57,270 bases of DNA from contig JAFZFU010000002.1 in NCBI GenBank assembly GCA_017555745.1, positions 1 through 57,270 on the forward strand, read 5' to 3'. This document shows, in pieces, positions 17,440 to 26,840 of the stretch. This stretch comes from Bacteroidales bacterium. GTDB lineage: Bacteria > Bacteroidota > Bacteroidia > Bacteroidales > P3. Every line of letters begins with the position of its first letter. Positions within the stretch are counted from its first letter, which is position 1. The position numbers and the translations under genes are program-made. Below the pieces are notes generated by a model. The model was not told the origin of the DNA. It made no database searches and saw only the letters and a list, made by a program, of their open reading frames with translations.

Positions 17440-19686
17440 CTACATCAATTGTTCGAGATAGCCTTGATATATTTCGGCTTCTTTGTTTTTTCCTCTTTTT
17501 TGATAGCTTGCCACCAATGCTTTGTATAGTTTAATGTATGCGGCTCTTTCGTCTAAGCCTTGAGCTTTGTTTATTGCCACCCAATGTGGTAGAAAAGTTT
17601 CATCAAGCTGGTCGGCATCCATCATACGCAGCATTATCTGTTCGGCACCAAAAAGATTATTCTGACGAATATATATATCTTTCAAAATACTGTATGCCCC
17701 TGCATATTTGTAATTGTGTTTCAATATATTTTCGCATATTTCCGCTGCTTTTTGAGGGTTATTTTGCATCAGATAAGTATATGCCAAGAAATAATTTCCG
17801 TTGTCGTCGTTAGGGTCAAATTCCAAGAAACGATTTAGGTAGATAGCAGCGCTATCGGGGCGTGCTTTATGAAGGTATATTTCGCCTAAGTTGAGGAGTG
17901 CCGTTTCGTTGAACGGATTGTCGTTCAATGCCATATTGTAATACATCACAGCGCTGTCAGCTTTTCCTTTTTCTTTTAAAAGAGATGCTTTATAGTCGTC
18001 TTTGCTTGTGCGTTTCAGCACCAAACATATTGGTTTGTTGTCCACTTCCACCGTATATACAGTGTTTTTTGGTGGGAAGGCGTCGCTTTTCATATATTCG
18101 GGCGATACTCCTGTAAGAGTGAATATTGCATAATCCCAATCGACATTTCCTTTTTGATACCAACGAGAAAAAACTACTTTAAAACGATTGGTATCGTGGC
18201 GGAAATAATTTTGCACACTTGGTACGTGCCAAGTTGCCACACGTATTTTTTCATCTGTCTGCATATCAGAAGTTTGAGCATTTGCTATCACCCATTCCGA
18301 GGCTTCACGTGTAGAATGATAGTAGTAGTCTAATTCGTAATTGCCCCAAGCTTTTTCTACACCTCCTGCCCACTCGTTGAAATAGACATATTGATATGGA
18401 TGATTTTTAATTATATGACACATTGGCATTATCAGCAATGCGAATGGCAATATGGTAAGTGCTATTTTTGCACGTTTGTCCTTAATCATATTAATGGCAT
18501 AATCGAAGCCCAATCCTGCAAATACCACCATTGTGGGATACGAAAACATCGCATGACGCCAACCTCCGTATACGTTTGATTTTTGATATATTATCCAAAA
18601 TATTGGGAATACGAATGTAAAGAGAATCAATGTGCTCCAAAATATATTTTTCTTGTTGCTCCACATCAATATCAGATGGAATATCAATCCGGCTATTACT
18701 GCCAACGGTATTGTCATCAACACAAATTTTGGGGTGTAATACCAGGGCAACATATCACTCCATTGCATTTCGCCCTCAAACACTTGACGTATAGCTATGG
18801 CAAATTGTGTCATATTTTCCATTGTATCGATAAAGTTGTTTATGGGCGACTTTAGCAAAAAGGGCCACAACAATATCGATATTATTATACCTACAAACGA
18901 TATGGCTATTCCCCATCCCAACATTGATTTTAACTCTTTAACACCCTGTTCTTTGAAGAGTCCATTTTTTTTATTACGCATAAACCAATATATGGCTCCA
19001 AACATTCCGAAATAAGCCACTATAAGCAGTCCTGCAAAACGCACACTTATTGCAAATCCGATGGAGAGTGCAAATAATATGGCTGTTTTTATATTTATCT
19101 TTGGAAATTCTTGCAGAAAACGAACCAAACAATATACTCCGAAAGCCATACCTGTGGCAAGGGGTAAGTCTTTGAGGTTGTTGAAACTGTGTCCCAAAAA
19201 TCGTGGAGATAGGAATATAAGAGCAAATGTTATTACAGCTGCACGCCATCCAGCTATTCGGTATGCGATAAGTGCTGCAAAAAACATTGCCAACCAGCCA
19301 AAGATACTGTTTACGATGTGGCGTGTACCGTATTCGTCTTCGATACCGAAAGTTTTAGTTATAAAATAGGCAAAATTATCTACACTTTGTCCGTAGTAAG
19401 GGAGGTTATAATCAGGTGTTACCACTGCTGCCGTACTGTCTTGTCCAAATGTGGCGTAATAATTATATACGTTTTCGGCTTGTTCGGTATGGAAATGTTC
19501 GTCGCCACTCATACCGGCATCGGTAGACATTATTATCATACTTATCAATGATATAGCAGAGACAGCTATAAATACCCAACGCCATATTTTGTCGCACTTC
19601 GAAGTTGTTTTTGTATTTAAATCACTCTCGCACACGTCAACGTTTGCAACTTTGGGTTCAATCTTTTTGGTTTGTTTCTTATTCAT
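17440..19686 (-). CDS. GT-C family glycosyltransferase with C-terminal TPR repeats
   Basis: 748 residues. An N-terminal membrane helix is followed by the MSGDEHFH motif in the first periplasmic loop (the acidic pair typical of GT39/ArnT-like GT-C enzymes), then about ten more hydrophobic helices to about residue 430. A soluble region follows, and then tetratricopeptide repeats (about 560-735, for example NPFNETALLNLGEIYLHKA and ARPDSAAIYLNRFLEFDPND). GT-C enzymes transfer a sugar from a polyprenyl-phosphate donor on the periplasmic side. It is the last gene of the operon and follows GtrA and GtrB homologues, so it could be the dedicated acceptor transferase (a GtrC equivalent). Donor and acceptor are inferred only. 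Confidence 0.85.
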   Translation of the reverse strand: MNKKQTKKIEPKVANVDVCESDLNTKTTSKCDKIWRWVFIAVSAISLISMIIMSTDAGMSGDEHFHTEQAENVYNYYATFGQDSTAAVVTPDYNLPYYGQSVDNFAYFITKTFGIEDEYGTRHIVNSIFGWLAMFFAALIAYRIAGWRAAVITFALIFLSPRFLGHSFNNLKDLPLATGMAFGVYCLVRFLQEFPKINIKTAILFALSIGFAISVRFAGLLIVAYFGMFGAIYWFMRNKKNGLFKEQGVKELKSMLGWGIAISFVGIIISILLWPFLLKSPINNFIDTMENMTQFAIAIRQVFEGEMQWSDMLPWYYTPKFVLMTIPLAVIAGLIFHLILMWSNKKNIFWSTLILFTFVFPIFWIIYQKSNVYGGWRHAMFSYPTMVVFAGLGFDYAINMIKDKRAKIALTILPFALLIMPMCHIIKNHPYQYVYFNEWAGGVEKAWGNYELDYYYHSTREASEWVIANAQTSDMQTDEKIRVATWHVPSVQNYFRHDTNRFKVVFSRWYQKGNVDWDYAIFTLTGVSPEYMKSDAFPPKNTVYTVEVDNKPICLVLKRTSKDDYKASLLKEKGKADSAVMYYNMALNDNPFNETALLNLGEIYLHKARPDSAAIYLNRFLEFDPNDDNGNYFLAYTYLMQNNPQKAAEICENILKHNYKYAGAYSILKDIYIRQNNLFGAEQIMLRMMDADQLDETFLPHWVAINKAQGLDERAAYIKLYKALVASYQKRGKNKEAEIYQGYLEQLM

Positions 19687-19689
19687 ATC

Positions 19690-20103
19690 TTATCTTTTTT
19701 TTGAATACACAAATATCTTGTTTAATACAAATCCCAATAATCCCACAGGCACAAGCATTAATGCACCTGCAATATAATCGCTTATTCCAAAACTTTTCAG
19801 CAATGCTATTCCGCCTGTATTGAAAAGATATACAACACAATATACTAAAATAAAACGGAATATCAACTTGTTGCTACTGTTCTTAAAGACTAATATTCCA
19901 TAGGTTTTGAAATTAAAAAGTACTCCAAGCACAGTGCTACACAAGAGAGCCAAAGAGTAATGCATTCCAAATAAAAGCAATATCGAATACACCCCATATC
20001 CGAATAATGTATTGAGTATTGCCACCAATACAAATCGTATAAATTCAGGGGTTATATATCGCTTTAGCAGTTTAATCATTAATATGAGGATTATCGTTAT
20101 CAA
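19690..20103 (-). CDS. GtrA-family polyprenyl-phosphate-sugar flippase-like protein
   Basis: 137 residues with four transmembrane helices and the GtrA signature (FIRFVLVAILNTLFGYGVYSIL; LLCSTVLGVLFNFKTYGILVF). GtrA proteins are thought to flip polyprenyl-phosphate-linked sugars. Its start overlaps the end of the GtrB-like gene by 32 bp and its stop is 3 bp from the GT-C gene, so the three are tightly coupled. Confidence 0.9.
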   Translation of the reverse strand: MITIILILMIKLLKRYITPEFIRFVLVAILNTLFGYGVYSILLLFGMHYSLALLCSTVLGVLFNFKTYGILVFKNSSNKLIFRFILVYCVVYLFNTGGIALLKSFGISDYIAGALMLVPVGLLGFVLNKIFVYSKKR

Positions 20104-21034
20104 AATTAATACGTTCTTTTTCTATCACTAACGGACGCTTTCGCACCTGAGTATGAATAGCTCCAATATATTCGCCTATTATACCTATAAAGAAGAGTTG
20201 CACCGAACTAAAGAAGAACAAGCCTATAACCAATGGAGCTGTACCCACAGTAAAGCTATCCCAATAAACTAACTTATATATAAAGTACACTATTGCCACT
20301 ATCAAACTGAGTATAGCCACCCCAAAACCTATAAAACTTGCCAATCGCAATGGTAGTTTGCTATGGTTTACAAAGCCCAACATTGCTATATCATAAAGCG
20401 TATAGAAGTTGTTTTTTGTCTTACCTTTTTCGCGCTTTGGTTGTACATATTCAAGTTCATAGCGATTGAAACCTAATTCGGCTATTATACCTCTAAAATA
20501 AGGATATGGGTCATTGATTTCGTTTCGCAATACATCTATAAACTTCTTATCATACAATCCAAATCCTGTAAAATTCTTTATCTGTTCAGTTTCGGAAAAC
20601 TTTGCCAATGTATTGTAAAACACCTTTCGACACATAAACATCAGCGGATTTTCCTTACTTTTGTTTTTTACACAAGTTACAATCTTATAGCCTTCTTCCC
20701 ACTTTTTAAGCATATCAGGCAATAGTTCGGGTGGGTCTTGCAGGTCTGACACCATCGAAACCACACAATCGCCATAGGCCTGAAGCATACCATAATAAGG
20801 AGAACGTATATGTCCGAAATTACGAGCATTCAATATTATCTTTACATGCTTATCGTTAAGCGCACAACGCTTCAACACCTCCACAGTATTATCTGTAGAG
20901 CAATTATCTATCAATATATGCTCATATTCATATTGTGGCATTTTATCAAACTCACGCTTTACGAGTTCAATAAGTTTTTCCACATTTTCTTCTTCGTTAT
21001 AACAAGGTGTTACTACACTTACAAGTTTTTTCAT
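20072..21034 (-). CDS. GT2 glycosyltransferase, GtrB/DPM1-like
   Basis: 320 residues. The GT2 catalytic domain (1-225) begins VSVVTPCYNEEENVEKLIELV and has the family motif SDLQDPPELLP containing the metal-binding acidic residues. Two C-terminal membrane helices (about 233-290) are typical of GtrB-type polyprenyl-phosphate glycosyltransferases. It likely moves a sugar from a nucleotide donor onto undecaprenyl phosphate at the inner membrane. The operon makes CDP-sugars, which raises the possibility of a CDP donor; family members more often use UDP-glucose or GDP-mannose. Confidence 0.9.
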   Translation of the reverse strand: MKKLVSVVTPCYNEEENVEKLIELVKREFDKMPQYEYEHILIDNCSTDNTVEVLKRCALNDKHVKIILNARNFGHIRSPYYGMLQAYGDCVVSMVSDLQDPPELLPDMLKKWEEGYKIVTCVKNKSKENPLMFMCRKVFYNTLAKFSETEQIKNFTGFGLYDKKFIDVLRNEINDPYPYFRGIIAELGFNRYELEYVQPKREKGKTKNNFYTLYDIAMLGFVNHSKLPLRLASFIGFGVAILSLIVAIVYFIYKLVYWDSFTVGTAPLVIGLFFFSSVQLFFIGIIGEYIGAIHTQVRKRPLVIEKERINFDNDNPHIND

Positions 21035-21045
21035 TTATATCTATC

Positions 21046-21969
21046 TTATAAATCCATCTTTTTTCGGCACCAATCAATGGTTTCCCATATACCATCTTGA
21101 AACGAATACTCGGGTTCAAACCCTACATCGTTTTTTAAATCAGAAATATCGGCGCCCAACATCATAACCTGATTGTCGGAATACGGCAACTTACCTATTC
21201 CCAATTCAGCATCGGGGTTTATTATGTCTCTTATAATTTCTATATAATAACTCAACTTTCGACACACACCACTTCCCAAACGATAAACAGAACCGTGGGT
21301 TGCTTTTTGAGCAATGAGATATAATGCTTTAGCTGCATCTTTTACATAAAGATAATCCCATTCCTGTTCGCAAGCAGTAAACATAGTTGGCTCGTTTTTC
21401 AGCATTTTACGTATAGTTGAAGCTATCATAGTGTTTTCGCCATCATATGGACCATACACGCTAAGTATACGCACCGATGAGTGTGTTATACCAAATTCTT
21501 GACATCGCTTTCGACTCATCGACTCAGCACATAACTTTGCCATACCATATGCTGTTTCGGGATTTGAGGGAACAGAATTTGTAAGAATACCCTCTACCCT
21601 TCCGTATTGTGCTTGAGAACCTGCATAAACAAATGTTTTGCAGTTCATTTTACGAGCCAAATCCACTGCATACAACGTATACTTTACATTATCGTTTTGC
21701 ACATAACAATCATTGCGAGATTCGCCATTTGTTCCATCCCATCCCAAATGGAAAAACACATCAGCGTGAAAATCTTTCGGCACTTTAAACGTATATAATC
21801 TACTCAAACTGCATTCATATACAGATAGCAATGGATGATTGGGCATAATGTCTCGCTTATACGAATTAGGTCGCAATATAGCAGTTACCTTGATACCATT
21901 TTGCAAAAGATATTCCATCAACGAATACCCTATCATACCCGTAGCACCCGTTATTACAACCGACTTCAT
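21046..21969 (-). CDS. NAD-dependent epimerase/dehydratase, probable CDP-dideoxyhexose C4 reductase or epimerase
   Basis: 307 residues, extended SDR. The NAD(P)-binding motif GATGMIG is at residues 8-14 and the catalytic YxxxK is YGMAK, with the upstream Ser region (AGSQAQYG). Directly after rfbF, rfbG and rfbH the natural role is the last step of CDP-3,6-dideoxyhexose synthesis, as for abequose synthase (RfbJ) or paratose synthase (RfbS). Which sugar it makes cannot be told by eye. Confidence 0.8.
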   Translation of the reverse strand: MKSVVITGATGMIGYSLMEYLLQNGIKVTAILRPNSYKRDIMPNHPLLSVYECSLSRLYTFKVPKDFHADVFFHLGWDGTNGESRNDCYVQNDNVKYTLYAVDLARKMNCKTFVYAGSQAQYGRVEGILTNSVPSNPETAYGMAKLCAESMSRKRCQEFGITHSSVRILSVYGPYDGENTMIASTIRKMLKNEPTMFTACEQEWDYLYVKDAAKALYLIAQKATHGSVYRLGSGVCRKLSYYIEIIRDIINPDAELGIGKLPYSDNQVMMLGADISDLKNDVGFEPEYSFQDGIWETIDWCRKKMDL

Positions 21970-21997
21970 AATTAGCGTTCCCTTATATATATTTATA

Positions 21998-23329
21998 TTA
22001 TTTTATTTCGTAGACAAAGTCACGTATAGTCTTTATCATAGCATCAAGTTTCGGCTTAGTCATTCCCGGATATACACCAATCCAAAAACTATCGTTCATT
22101 ATTCTGTCTGTATTAGTTAAATCGCCTATCACTCTATATCCCTCTCCAAGTCGACGCATTTCATCAAAACAAGGGTGTTTCAATATATTACCCGAAAACA
22201 ACAAACGTGTTTGTATATTCTTACTTTCGATATACTTAATCAAATCAACACGTTTAAATGGAGCATTGGGTTTCAATGTCAACAAGAATCCAAACCACGA
22301 AGGACGAGAATTTTCAACAGGTTGAGGCAACACAAAATAGTTTTCTAAATCAGCAAGATTATCTCTTAAATATTGCCAATTCTGTCGACGAGCCTCTGTA
22401 AACTCCGACAATTTTTCAAGTTGAGCACAGCCTATAGCAGCTTGCATATCTGTAACTTTAAGGTTATAACCAAAATGAGAATAAACATATTTGTGGTCGT
22501 AACCTATAGGTAGTTCGCCAAACTGCATTGTAAAACGATGTTTGCAAGTATCATCTTTACCCGATGCGCAATAACAATCGCGTCCCCAATCTCTAAAACT
22601 AGCAACTATACGTTTAAGCAAAGGATTGTTGGTGTATACAGCACCACCTTCGCCCATAGTAATGTGATGTGGAGGATAAAAACTCGATGTACCTATATCT
22701 CCTATTGTACCGGTTTGTTTCCATTGTCCATCTATAAAATATTGACTTCCCAAGGCATCACAATTATCCTCTACAAGCCATAGATTATGCTTATTACAAA
22801 AATCGCGTACTTCTTTCAGATTAAACGGATTTCCGAGAGTGTGTGCTATCATCACCGCTTTGGTTTTGGGCGAAAGAGCTTGCTCAAGCATATCACAGTT
22901 AATATTATATTGAGGTATCGTAACGTCTACAAATACGGGCACTGCACCATATTGTATCATTGGCGATATAGTGGTTGGAAATCCGGCAGCCACAGTTATC
23001 ACTTCATCGCCGCGACGTATGGCACGCTCTTTCAACAACGGCGAAGTAAGGGCCATAAAAGCCAACAAATTAGCCGACGAACCGCTATTGGTAAGCAAGC
23101 AATATTTTACACCCATATATTCAGCAAAATCGTGCTCAAACTTATCTGCATATCGGCCTGTAGTAAGCCAAAAATCAAGAGCAGAATCCACAAGGTTAAC
23201 CATTTCACGCTCGTCGAATTTACGACCACCGTAACCTATTCTATCTCCCTCTTCGTATTCTTTGGTTGTACTAAAAGTTTCTTTATAATATTCCTTTACA
23301 AGGTTTAATATTTCTTCGCGTTTTGTCAT
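21998..23329 (-). CDS. rfbH: CDP-4-keto-6-deoxy-D-glucose 3-dehydrase (E1)
   Basis: 443 residues, full length. A DegT/AspC-fold enzyme that uses PMP. The usual PLP lysine is replaced by His in YPPHHITMGEGG, which is diagnostic of E1. Cysteines in DCYC and DDTC provide the [2Fe-2S] ligands typical of this enzyme. The core segment GDEVITVAAGFPTTISPMIQ is also characteristic. It removes the C3 hydroxyl together with an E3 reductase (AscD/RfbI/DdhD). No such reductase is in this operon, so it must be encoded elsewhere or be replaced. Confidence 0.95.
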   Translation of the reverse strand: MTKREEILNLVKEYYKETFSTTKEYEEGDRIGYGGRKFDEREMVNLVDSALDFWLTTGRYADKFEHDFAEYMGVKYCLLTNSGSSANLLAFMALTSPLLKERAIRRGDEVITVAAGFPTTISPMIQYGAVPVFVDVTIPQYNINCDMLEQALSPKTKAVMIAHTLGNPFNLKEVRDFCNKHNLWLVEDNCDALGSQYFIDGQWKQTGTIGDIGTSSFYPPHHITMGEGGAVYTNNPLLKRIVASFRDWGRDCYCASGKDDTCKHRFTMQFGELPIGYDHKYVYSHFGYNLKVTDMQAAIGCAQLEKLSEFTEARRQNWQYLRDNLADLENYFVLPQPVENSRPSWFGFLLTLKPNAPFKRVDLIKYIESKNIQTRLLFSGNILKHPCFDEMRRLGEGYRVIGDLTNTDRIMNDSFWIGVYPGMTKPKLDAMIKTIRDFVYEIK

Positions 23330-23344
23330 GCCTATTTCCTTATT

Positions 23345-24421
23345 TTATAAATTCATCAAATAGTCTTCTATCTGTAAGTTTGTAAAAGCAGCCATATCAC
23401 CTCCTTGATAATATGCTTTATACCAACGCAATGTCATATCCAATGCTTTTCGAGCATTCATTTTGGGTTTCCATCCCAACTCAGTTTCTGCTTTGGTTAT
23501 ATCCAACGACAACAAACCTGCCTCATGAGGTTGATTTATCTGTTCGGGAAATTCCAATAATCCTTTTCCCCAAATATCTACCCCCATCTGTGCCATTTCT
23601 CCAACTGTAGTTACATCAGCCGAATTGGGACCGAAATTATAACCTTCGTTAAAGGATATCGGACTCTGATATATCTTTGCTGCCAAAGTGAGATATCCAA
23701 TCAATGGTTCAAGTACATGTTGCCAAGGACGCACTGCTTTGGGGTTACGTATATTTACCGGTTTTTCTACCGACAAAGCCCGTACTATATCGGGGACCAA
23801 ACGGTCGGCAGCCCAATCGCCACCACCTATCACATTACCGGCACGTGTCGATGCTATGGATTTATGATGTTTATCATAATCTTTGGGGTTAAAAAAGCTG
23901 TTTCTATAACTATCTATAACTATCTCTGCCGCTGCTTTACTGGCGCTATAAGGGTCGTAACCTCCAAATGGGTCATTTTCGTTATAAGCCTGTCCGGTTT
24001 CATTGTTGCGATACACTTTGTCGGTAGTAATCATCACCGCAACACATGGTTTTTCCAAAAATCTCAGTGTATCCAACAAATTGACGGTACCAATTGTGTT
24101 TATCTCAAATGTATCAACAGGTATGTTGTAAGAGGTTCTTACAATAGGTTGCGCAGCCAAATGAAATACAAAATCAGGCTCAAACTCCAATATACTTTTC
24201 TCTAACAATTCTCTGTTACGAATATCTCCTATTACCGACTTACAGTATCTATCGGCATTTACCACATTATACATTGCCGGCACAGTGTTAGGCTCTAATG
24301 AATACCCCATAACTTCAGCGCCCATTTTGTTCAAAATCATTGTAAGCCACGTTCCCTTAAAACCGGTATGTCCGGTTAGGAAAACACGCTTGCCGAAAAA
24401 CACCTCTCTCATAATCTGCAT
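23345..24421 (-). CDS. rfbG: CDP-glucose 4,6-dehydratase
   Basis: 358 residues, the family length. SDR with GHTGFKGTWLT as nucleotide-binding motif (diagnostic for RfbG), TTDKVYRN and YSASKAAAE (catalytic YxxxK). It converts CDP-glucose to CDP-4-keto-6-deoxyglucose. Two possible ATGs (24421 and 24412) differ by three residues. Spacing is 14 bp after rfbF and 15 bp before rfbH. Confidence 0.96.
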   Translation of the reverse strand: MQIMREVFFGKRVFLTGHTGFKGTWLTMILNKMGAEVMGYSLEPNTVPAMYNVVNADRYCKSVIGDIRNRELLEKSILEFEPDFVFHLAAQPIVRTSYNIPVDTFEINTIGTVNLLDTLRFLEKPCVAVMITTDKVYRNNETGQAYNENDPFGGYDPYSASKAAAEIVIDSYRNSFFNPKDYDKHHKSIASTRAGNVIGGGDWAADRLVPDIVRALSVEKPVNIRNPKAVRPWQHVLEPLIGYLTLAAKIYQSPISFNEGYNFGPNSADVTTVGEMAQMGVDIWGKGLLEFPEQINQPHEAGLLSLDITKAETELGWKPKMNARKALDMTLRWYKAYYQGGDMAAFTNLQIEDYLMNL

Positions 24422-24435
24422 GTATCAGTCTATCG

Positions 24436-25215
24436 TTACCATATTTTCCAAGGAGCAGTACCGCTCTCCCACATACGTTCAAGGTTGTCTTTATCCCTTT
24501 TAGTATCCATACAATGCCAAAAACCATTGTGCTTATATCCTTTAAGTTGCCCCAAAGCAGCCACTGTTTCCAATGGTGTTTTTTCAAGCACAGTTTCGTC
24601 GCCGTCTATATAGTCAAATATCTGAGGATTGAATACCATAAAACCGCCATTTATCACGCTACCATCTGTATCGTTTTTTTCGCGAAACGAGTTTATTGTA
24701 GTACCGTCTTCAGCCATATCTATCACTCCAAAACGTTGACCCACATTAACGGTAGTTATAGTAGCTACCTTACCGTGACTTTTATGAAAATTCACCAATT
24801 CAGCTATGTTTATATCACTAACACCATCGCCATAGGTAAGCATAAATGGTTCGTCGCCAATGTATTTTTGTATACGTTTCACACGACCTCCGGTCATGGT
24901 GTTTAATCCGGTATCCACCACTGTTACCTTCCATGGCTCTACCTCTTGTGTATTATGTATTTGAAGTTGATTACCTTGCGTAAAATCAAATGTTATATCG
25001 GAATTGTGAAGATAGTAGTCTGCAAACCATTCTTTTATTATATACTGCTTATATCCTGCACATATCACAAAATCGTTGTAACCGTACGAGCTATATATTT
25101 TCATTATATGCCACAATATAGGCATCTCGCCTATACCAAGCATCGGTTTTGGTTTTAGATGACTTTCTTCGCTTATACGGGTACCATAGCCCCCTGCTAA
25201 TATAACTACTTTCAT
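24436..25215 (-). CDS. rfbF: Glucose-1-phosphate cytidylyltransferase
   Basis: 259 residues from the ATG at 25215, close to the 257 of Salmonella RfbF. The pyrophosphorylase motif LAGGYGTRISEESHLKPKPM is at the N-terminus, with MLTYGDGVSDI (Mg-binding Asp) and the conserved GFWHCMDTKRD near the C-terminus. It makes CDP-glucose. The frame extends to 25272, but the promoter box at 25242-25249 lies inside that extension, supporting 25215. First gene of the seven-gene glycan operon. Confidence 0.95.
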   Translation of the reverse strand: MKVVILAGGYGTRISEESHLKPKPMLGIGEMPILWHIMKIYSSYGYNDFVICAGYKQYIIKEWFADYYLHNSDITFDFTQGNQLQIHNTQEVEPWKVTVVDTGLNTMTGGRVKRIQKYIGDEPFMLTYGDGVSDINIAELVNFHKSHGKVATITTVNVGQRFGVIDMAEDGTTINSFREKNDTDGSVINGGFMVFNPQIFDYIDGDETVLEKTPLETVAALGQLKGYKHNGFWHCMDTKRDKDNLERMWESGTAPWKIW

Positions 25216-25241
25216 TATATATTCTATTTTATAATTCCGTG

Positions 25242-25272
25242 CAAAATTACAAACTATTTCCGATATAAACAA
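25242..25272 (-). promoter_or_regulatory. Promoter of the CDP-dideoxyhexose/glycan operon
   Basis: On the minus strand, TTG (25270-25272), a 20-bp spacer, then TAATTTTG (25242-25249), fits the Bacteroidota TTTG/TAnnTTTG promoter. It fixes the rfbF start downstream of it. Confidence 0.55.
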
Positions 25273-25408
25273 GTTTTTTTTTAAGCATTTTCCAACTTAT
25301 CAGCCACACTCTTAAAAGTATCATCAAACCTTCTTTGTTTCAAACATATACAAGATTATCGAAACGGGAATTTATTGTTTCTAAAACGCTACATTATGCC
25401 ACAAAAAA

Positions 25409-25440
25409 AATTAGAGACACGACAATCCGTATCTCTAATT
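25409..25440 (-). terminator. Terminator of the PepSY-like gene
   Basis: AATTAGAGA pairs with TCTCTAATT as part of a roughly 11-bp stem; on the minus strand a run of eight T follows. It lies 50 bp after the stop at 25493. Confidence 0.85.
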
Positions 25441-25492
25441 CACAAAATAACTCAATTTATTACTATTGTTTACAAGAAAAACTCGTATTTAT

Positions 25493-25951
25493 TTATTCCA
25501 CTGCGTCAATAAATTTTCCATCTATCTCGAAGTTCAACACTTTGGTATCTCTTGTCCAAAACAAAAATTTCTTTGTTATTGTTGCTTTATAGATCTTTTT
25601 GTTACGAATATCCACTATCGCCAATTTACGCACTTTATATTTTGGATAATTTTCTACTACATAAGTCTTTATAGCAGCAGGTGTGTATTCCAAATTTACA
25701 TGCCACGATGTTTCTACACCTTTATTAGAGAAACGCATAGTCATTGGATTATTATTGCTTACAAAATTAGCATCATATACCAACGAATCTACCTTCATCC
25801 ATTCTACATTTTTTATTTCGGGATAGCGTTTCGAAAGATCCTTTACAAAGCGTTCGGGAACATCTTTTTCGCTTACCACTACACTTTTTTGAGCTAATAC
25901 AGCAGTTTGAGTAGCTATCATCATAGCCATGATTAACATTAACTTTCTCAT
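25493..25951 (-). CDS. Secreted PepSY-like protein
   Basis: 152 residues with a signal peptide (MRKLMLIMAMMIATQTAVLAQ). The mature part fits the Bacteroidota PepSY-like (DUF2874) pattern: VPERFVKDLSKRYPEIKNVEWMKVDSLVYDA, then a strand-rich half with AIKTYVVENYPKYKVRKLAIVD. Such proteins are periplasmic or secreted and of unknown function. Monocistronic, with its own -7 box (TATATTTG at 25995-26002) and terminator. Confidence 0.75.
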   Translation of the reverse strand: MRKLMLIMAMMIATQTAVLAQKSVVVSEKDVPERFVKDLSKRYPEIKNVEWMKVDSLVYDANFVSNNNPMTMRFSNKGVETSWHVNLEYTPAAIKTYVVENYPKYKVRKLAIVDIRNKKIYKATITKKFLFWTRDTKVLNFEIDGKFIDAVE

Positions 25952-25994
25952 ATTCTATTATTTATAATGTTTTACTTATTCTACTTACAATTGG

Positions 25995-26002
25995 CAAATA
26001 TA
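25995..26002 (-). promoter_or_regulatory. -7 promoter box for the PepSY-like gene
   Basis: TATATTTG on the minus strand, 44 bp upstream of the start codon. No convincing -33 element. Confidence 0.4.
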
Positions 26003-26052
26003 CAATTATTTTTCTAAGTAACGAAATTTTATCATACTTATTTTTACCCATC

Positions 26053-26826
26053 CTAAAGTATCTGACCTATAACACTCTTTAAATCAATTATATTAAACAA
26101 GATAAGTATAGTAAAAATAATTACGCCTACCGATACCCATTTTATAAAGTTCGAGCCCTTTTTCACCCCTATCAGAGTACCTACTATAGAGCCTATAGCA
26201 CAGCCTATCCCGTGCAGCAATCCTATATCCCATCGTATGAGGCCTCCTCTTTGCGAAAACACCAATACTGAGGCTATCGTATATATAAGCATTATCATAA
26301 CTTTAGCCGCATTGGTTTTTACCAAACTCCACCCCACTACTCCAACGCCGGCCATTATCAAAAAGAAACCGGTACCCACTTGTATAAAACCGCCATATAT
26401 ACCTATCATAAAGTATACCATAAACTCCTTTATAGTCAAATTAGGGTTTTCTACTTTGTCTGTTTCCAATTTCTTGGGATTTTTAAACAAAAACACTATC
26501 ATCATCAGCAACACCGCCAACAGTGTATAGCGTATCACTTCTTCGGTAACCTGCACCGCCACAAAGCTACCGCCTATGGCTCCCAATGTGGTTGGTATTG
26601 CCAACAAGAATGCCTTTTTAGCATCTAACACTTTCTTGGAATGATAAGTTACAGACGAAGATATGGACTGAATAAGCACCCCCACTCTGTTGGTGGCGTT
26701 CACCACGTCTACGGGTAAGCCCAAAGTAAGATAGAGCGATATCGATATTGCCGTACCTCCGGCAGATAAGGTATTAACAAAACCCACAACCAAGCCCGAC
26801 AATATAAGCAACAACTCTAGCTTCAT
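26053..26826 (-). CDS. TauE/SafE-family membrane transporter (sulfite/organosulfonate exporter family)
   Basis: 257 residues with about eight hydrophobic helices in two related halves. The N-terminal GLVVGFVNTLSAGGTAISISLYLTLGLP and the second-half GIYGGFIQVGTGFFLIMAG are the two family repeats (GxxxGxxxxxxGxG type). It probably exports or imports a small anion; the substrate is not predictable. Last gene after the barrel gene and coaD, 14 bp from coaD. Confidence 0.88.
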   Translation of the reverse strand: MKLELLLILSGLVVGFVNTLSAGGTAISISLYLTLGLPVDVVNATNRVGVLIQSISSSVTYHSKKVLDAKKAFLLAIPTTLGAIGGSFVAVQVTEEVIRYTLLAVLLMMIVFLFKNPKKLETDKVENPNLTIKEFMVYFMIGIYGGFIQVGTGFFLIMAGVGVVGWSLVKTNAAKVMIMLIYTIASVLVFSQRGGLIRWDIGLLHGIGCAIGSIVGTLIGVKKGSNFIKWVSVGVIIFTILILFNIIDLKSVIGQIL

Positions 26827-26840
26827 ACAACATCAAGTTT

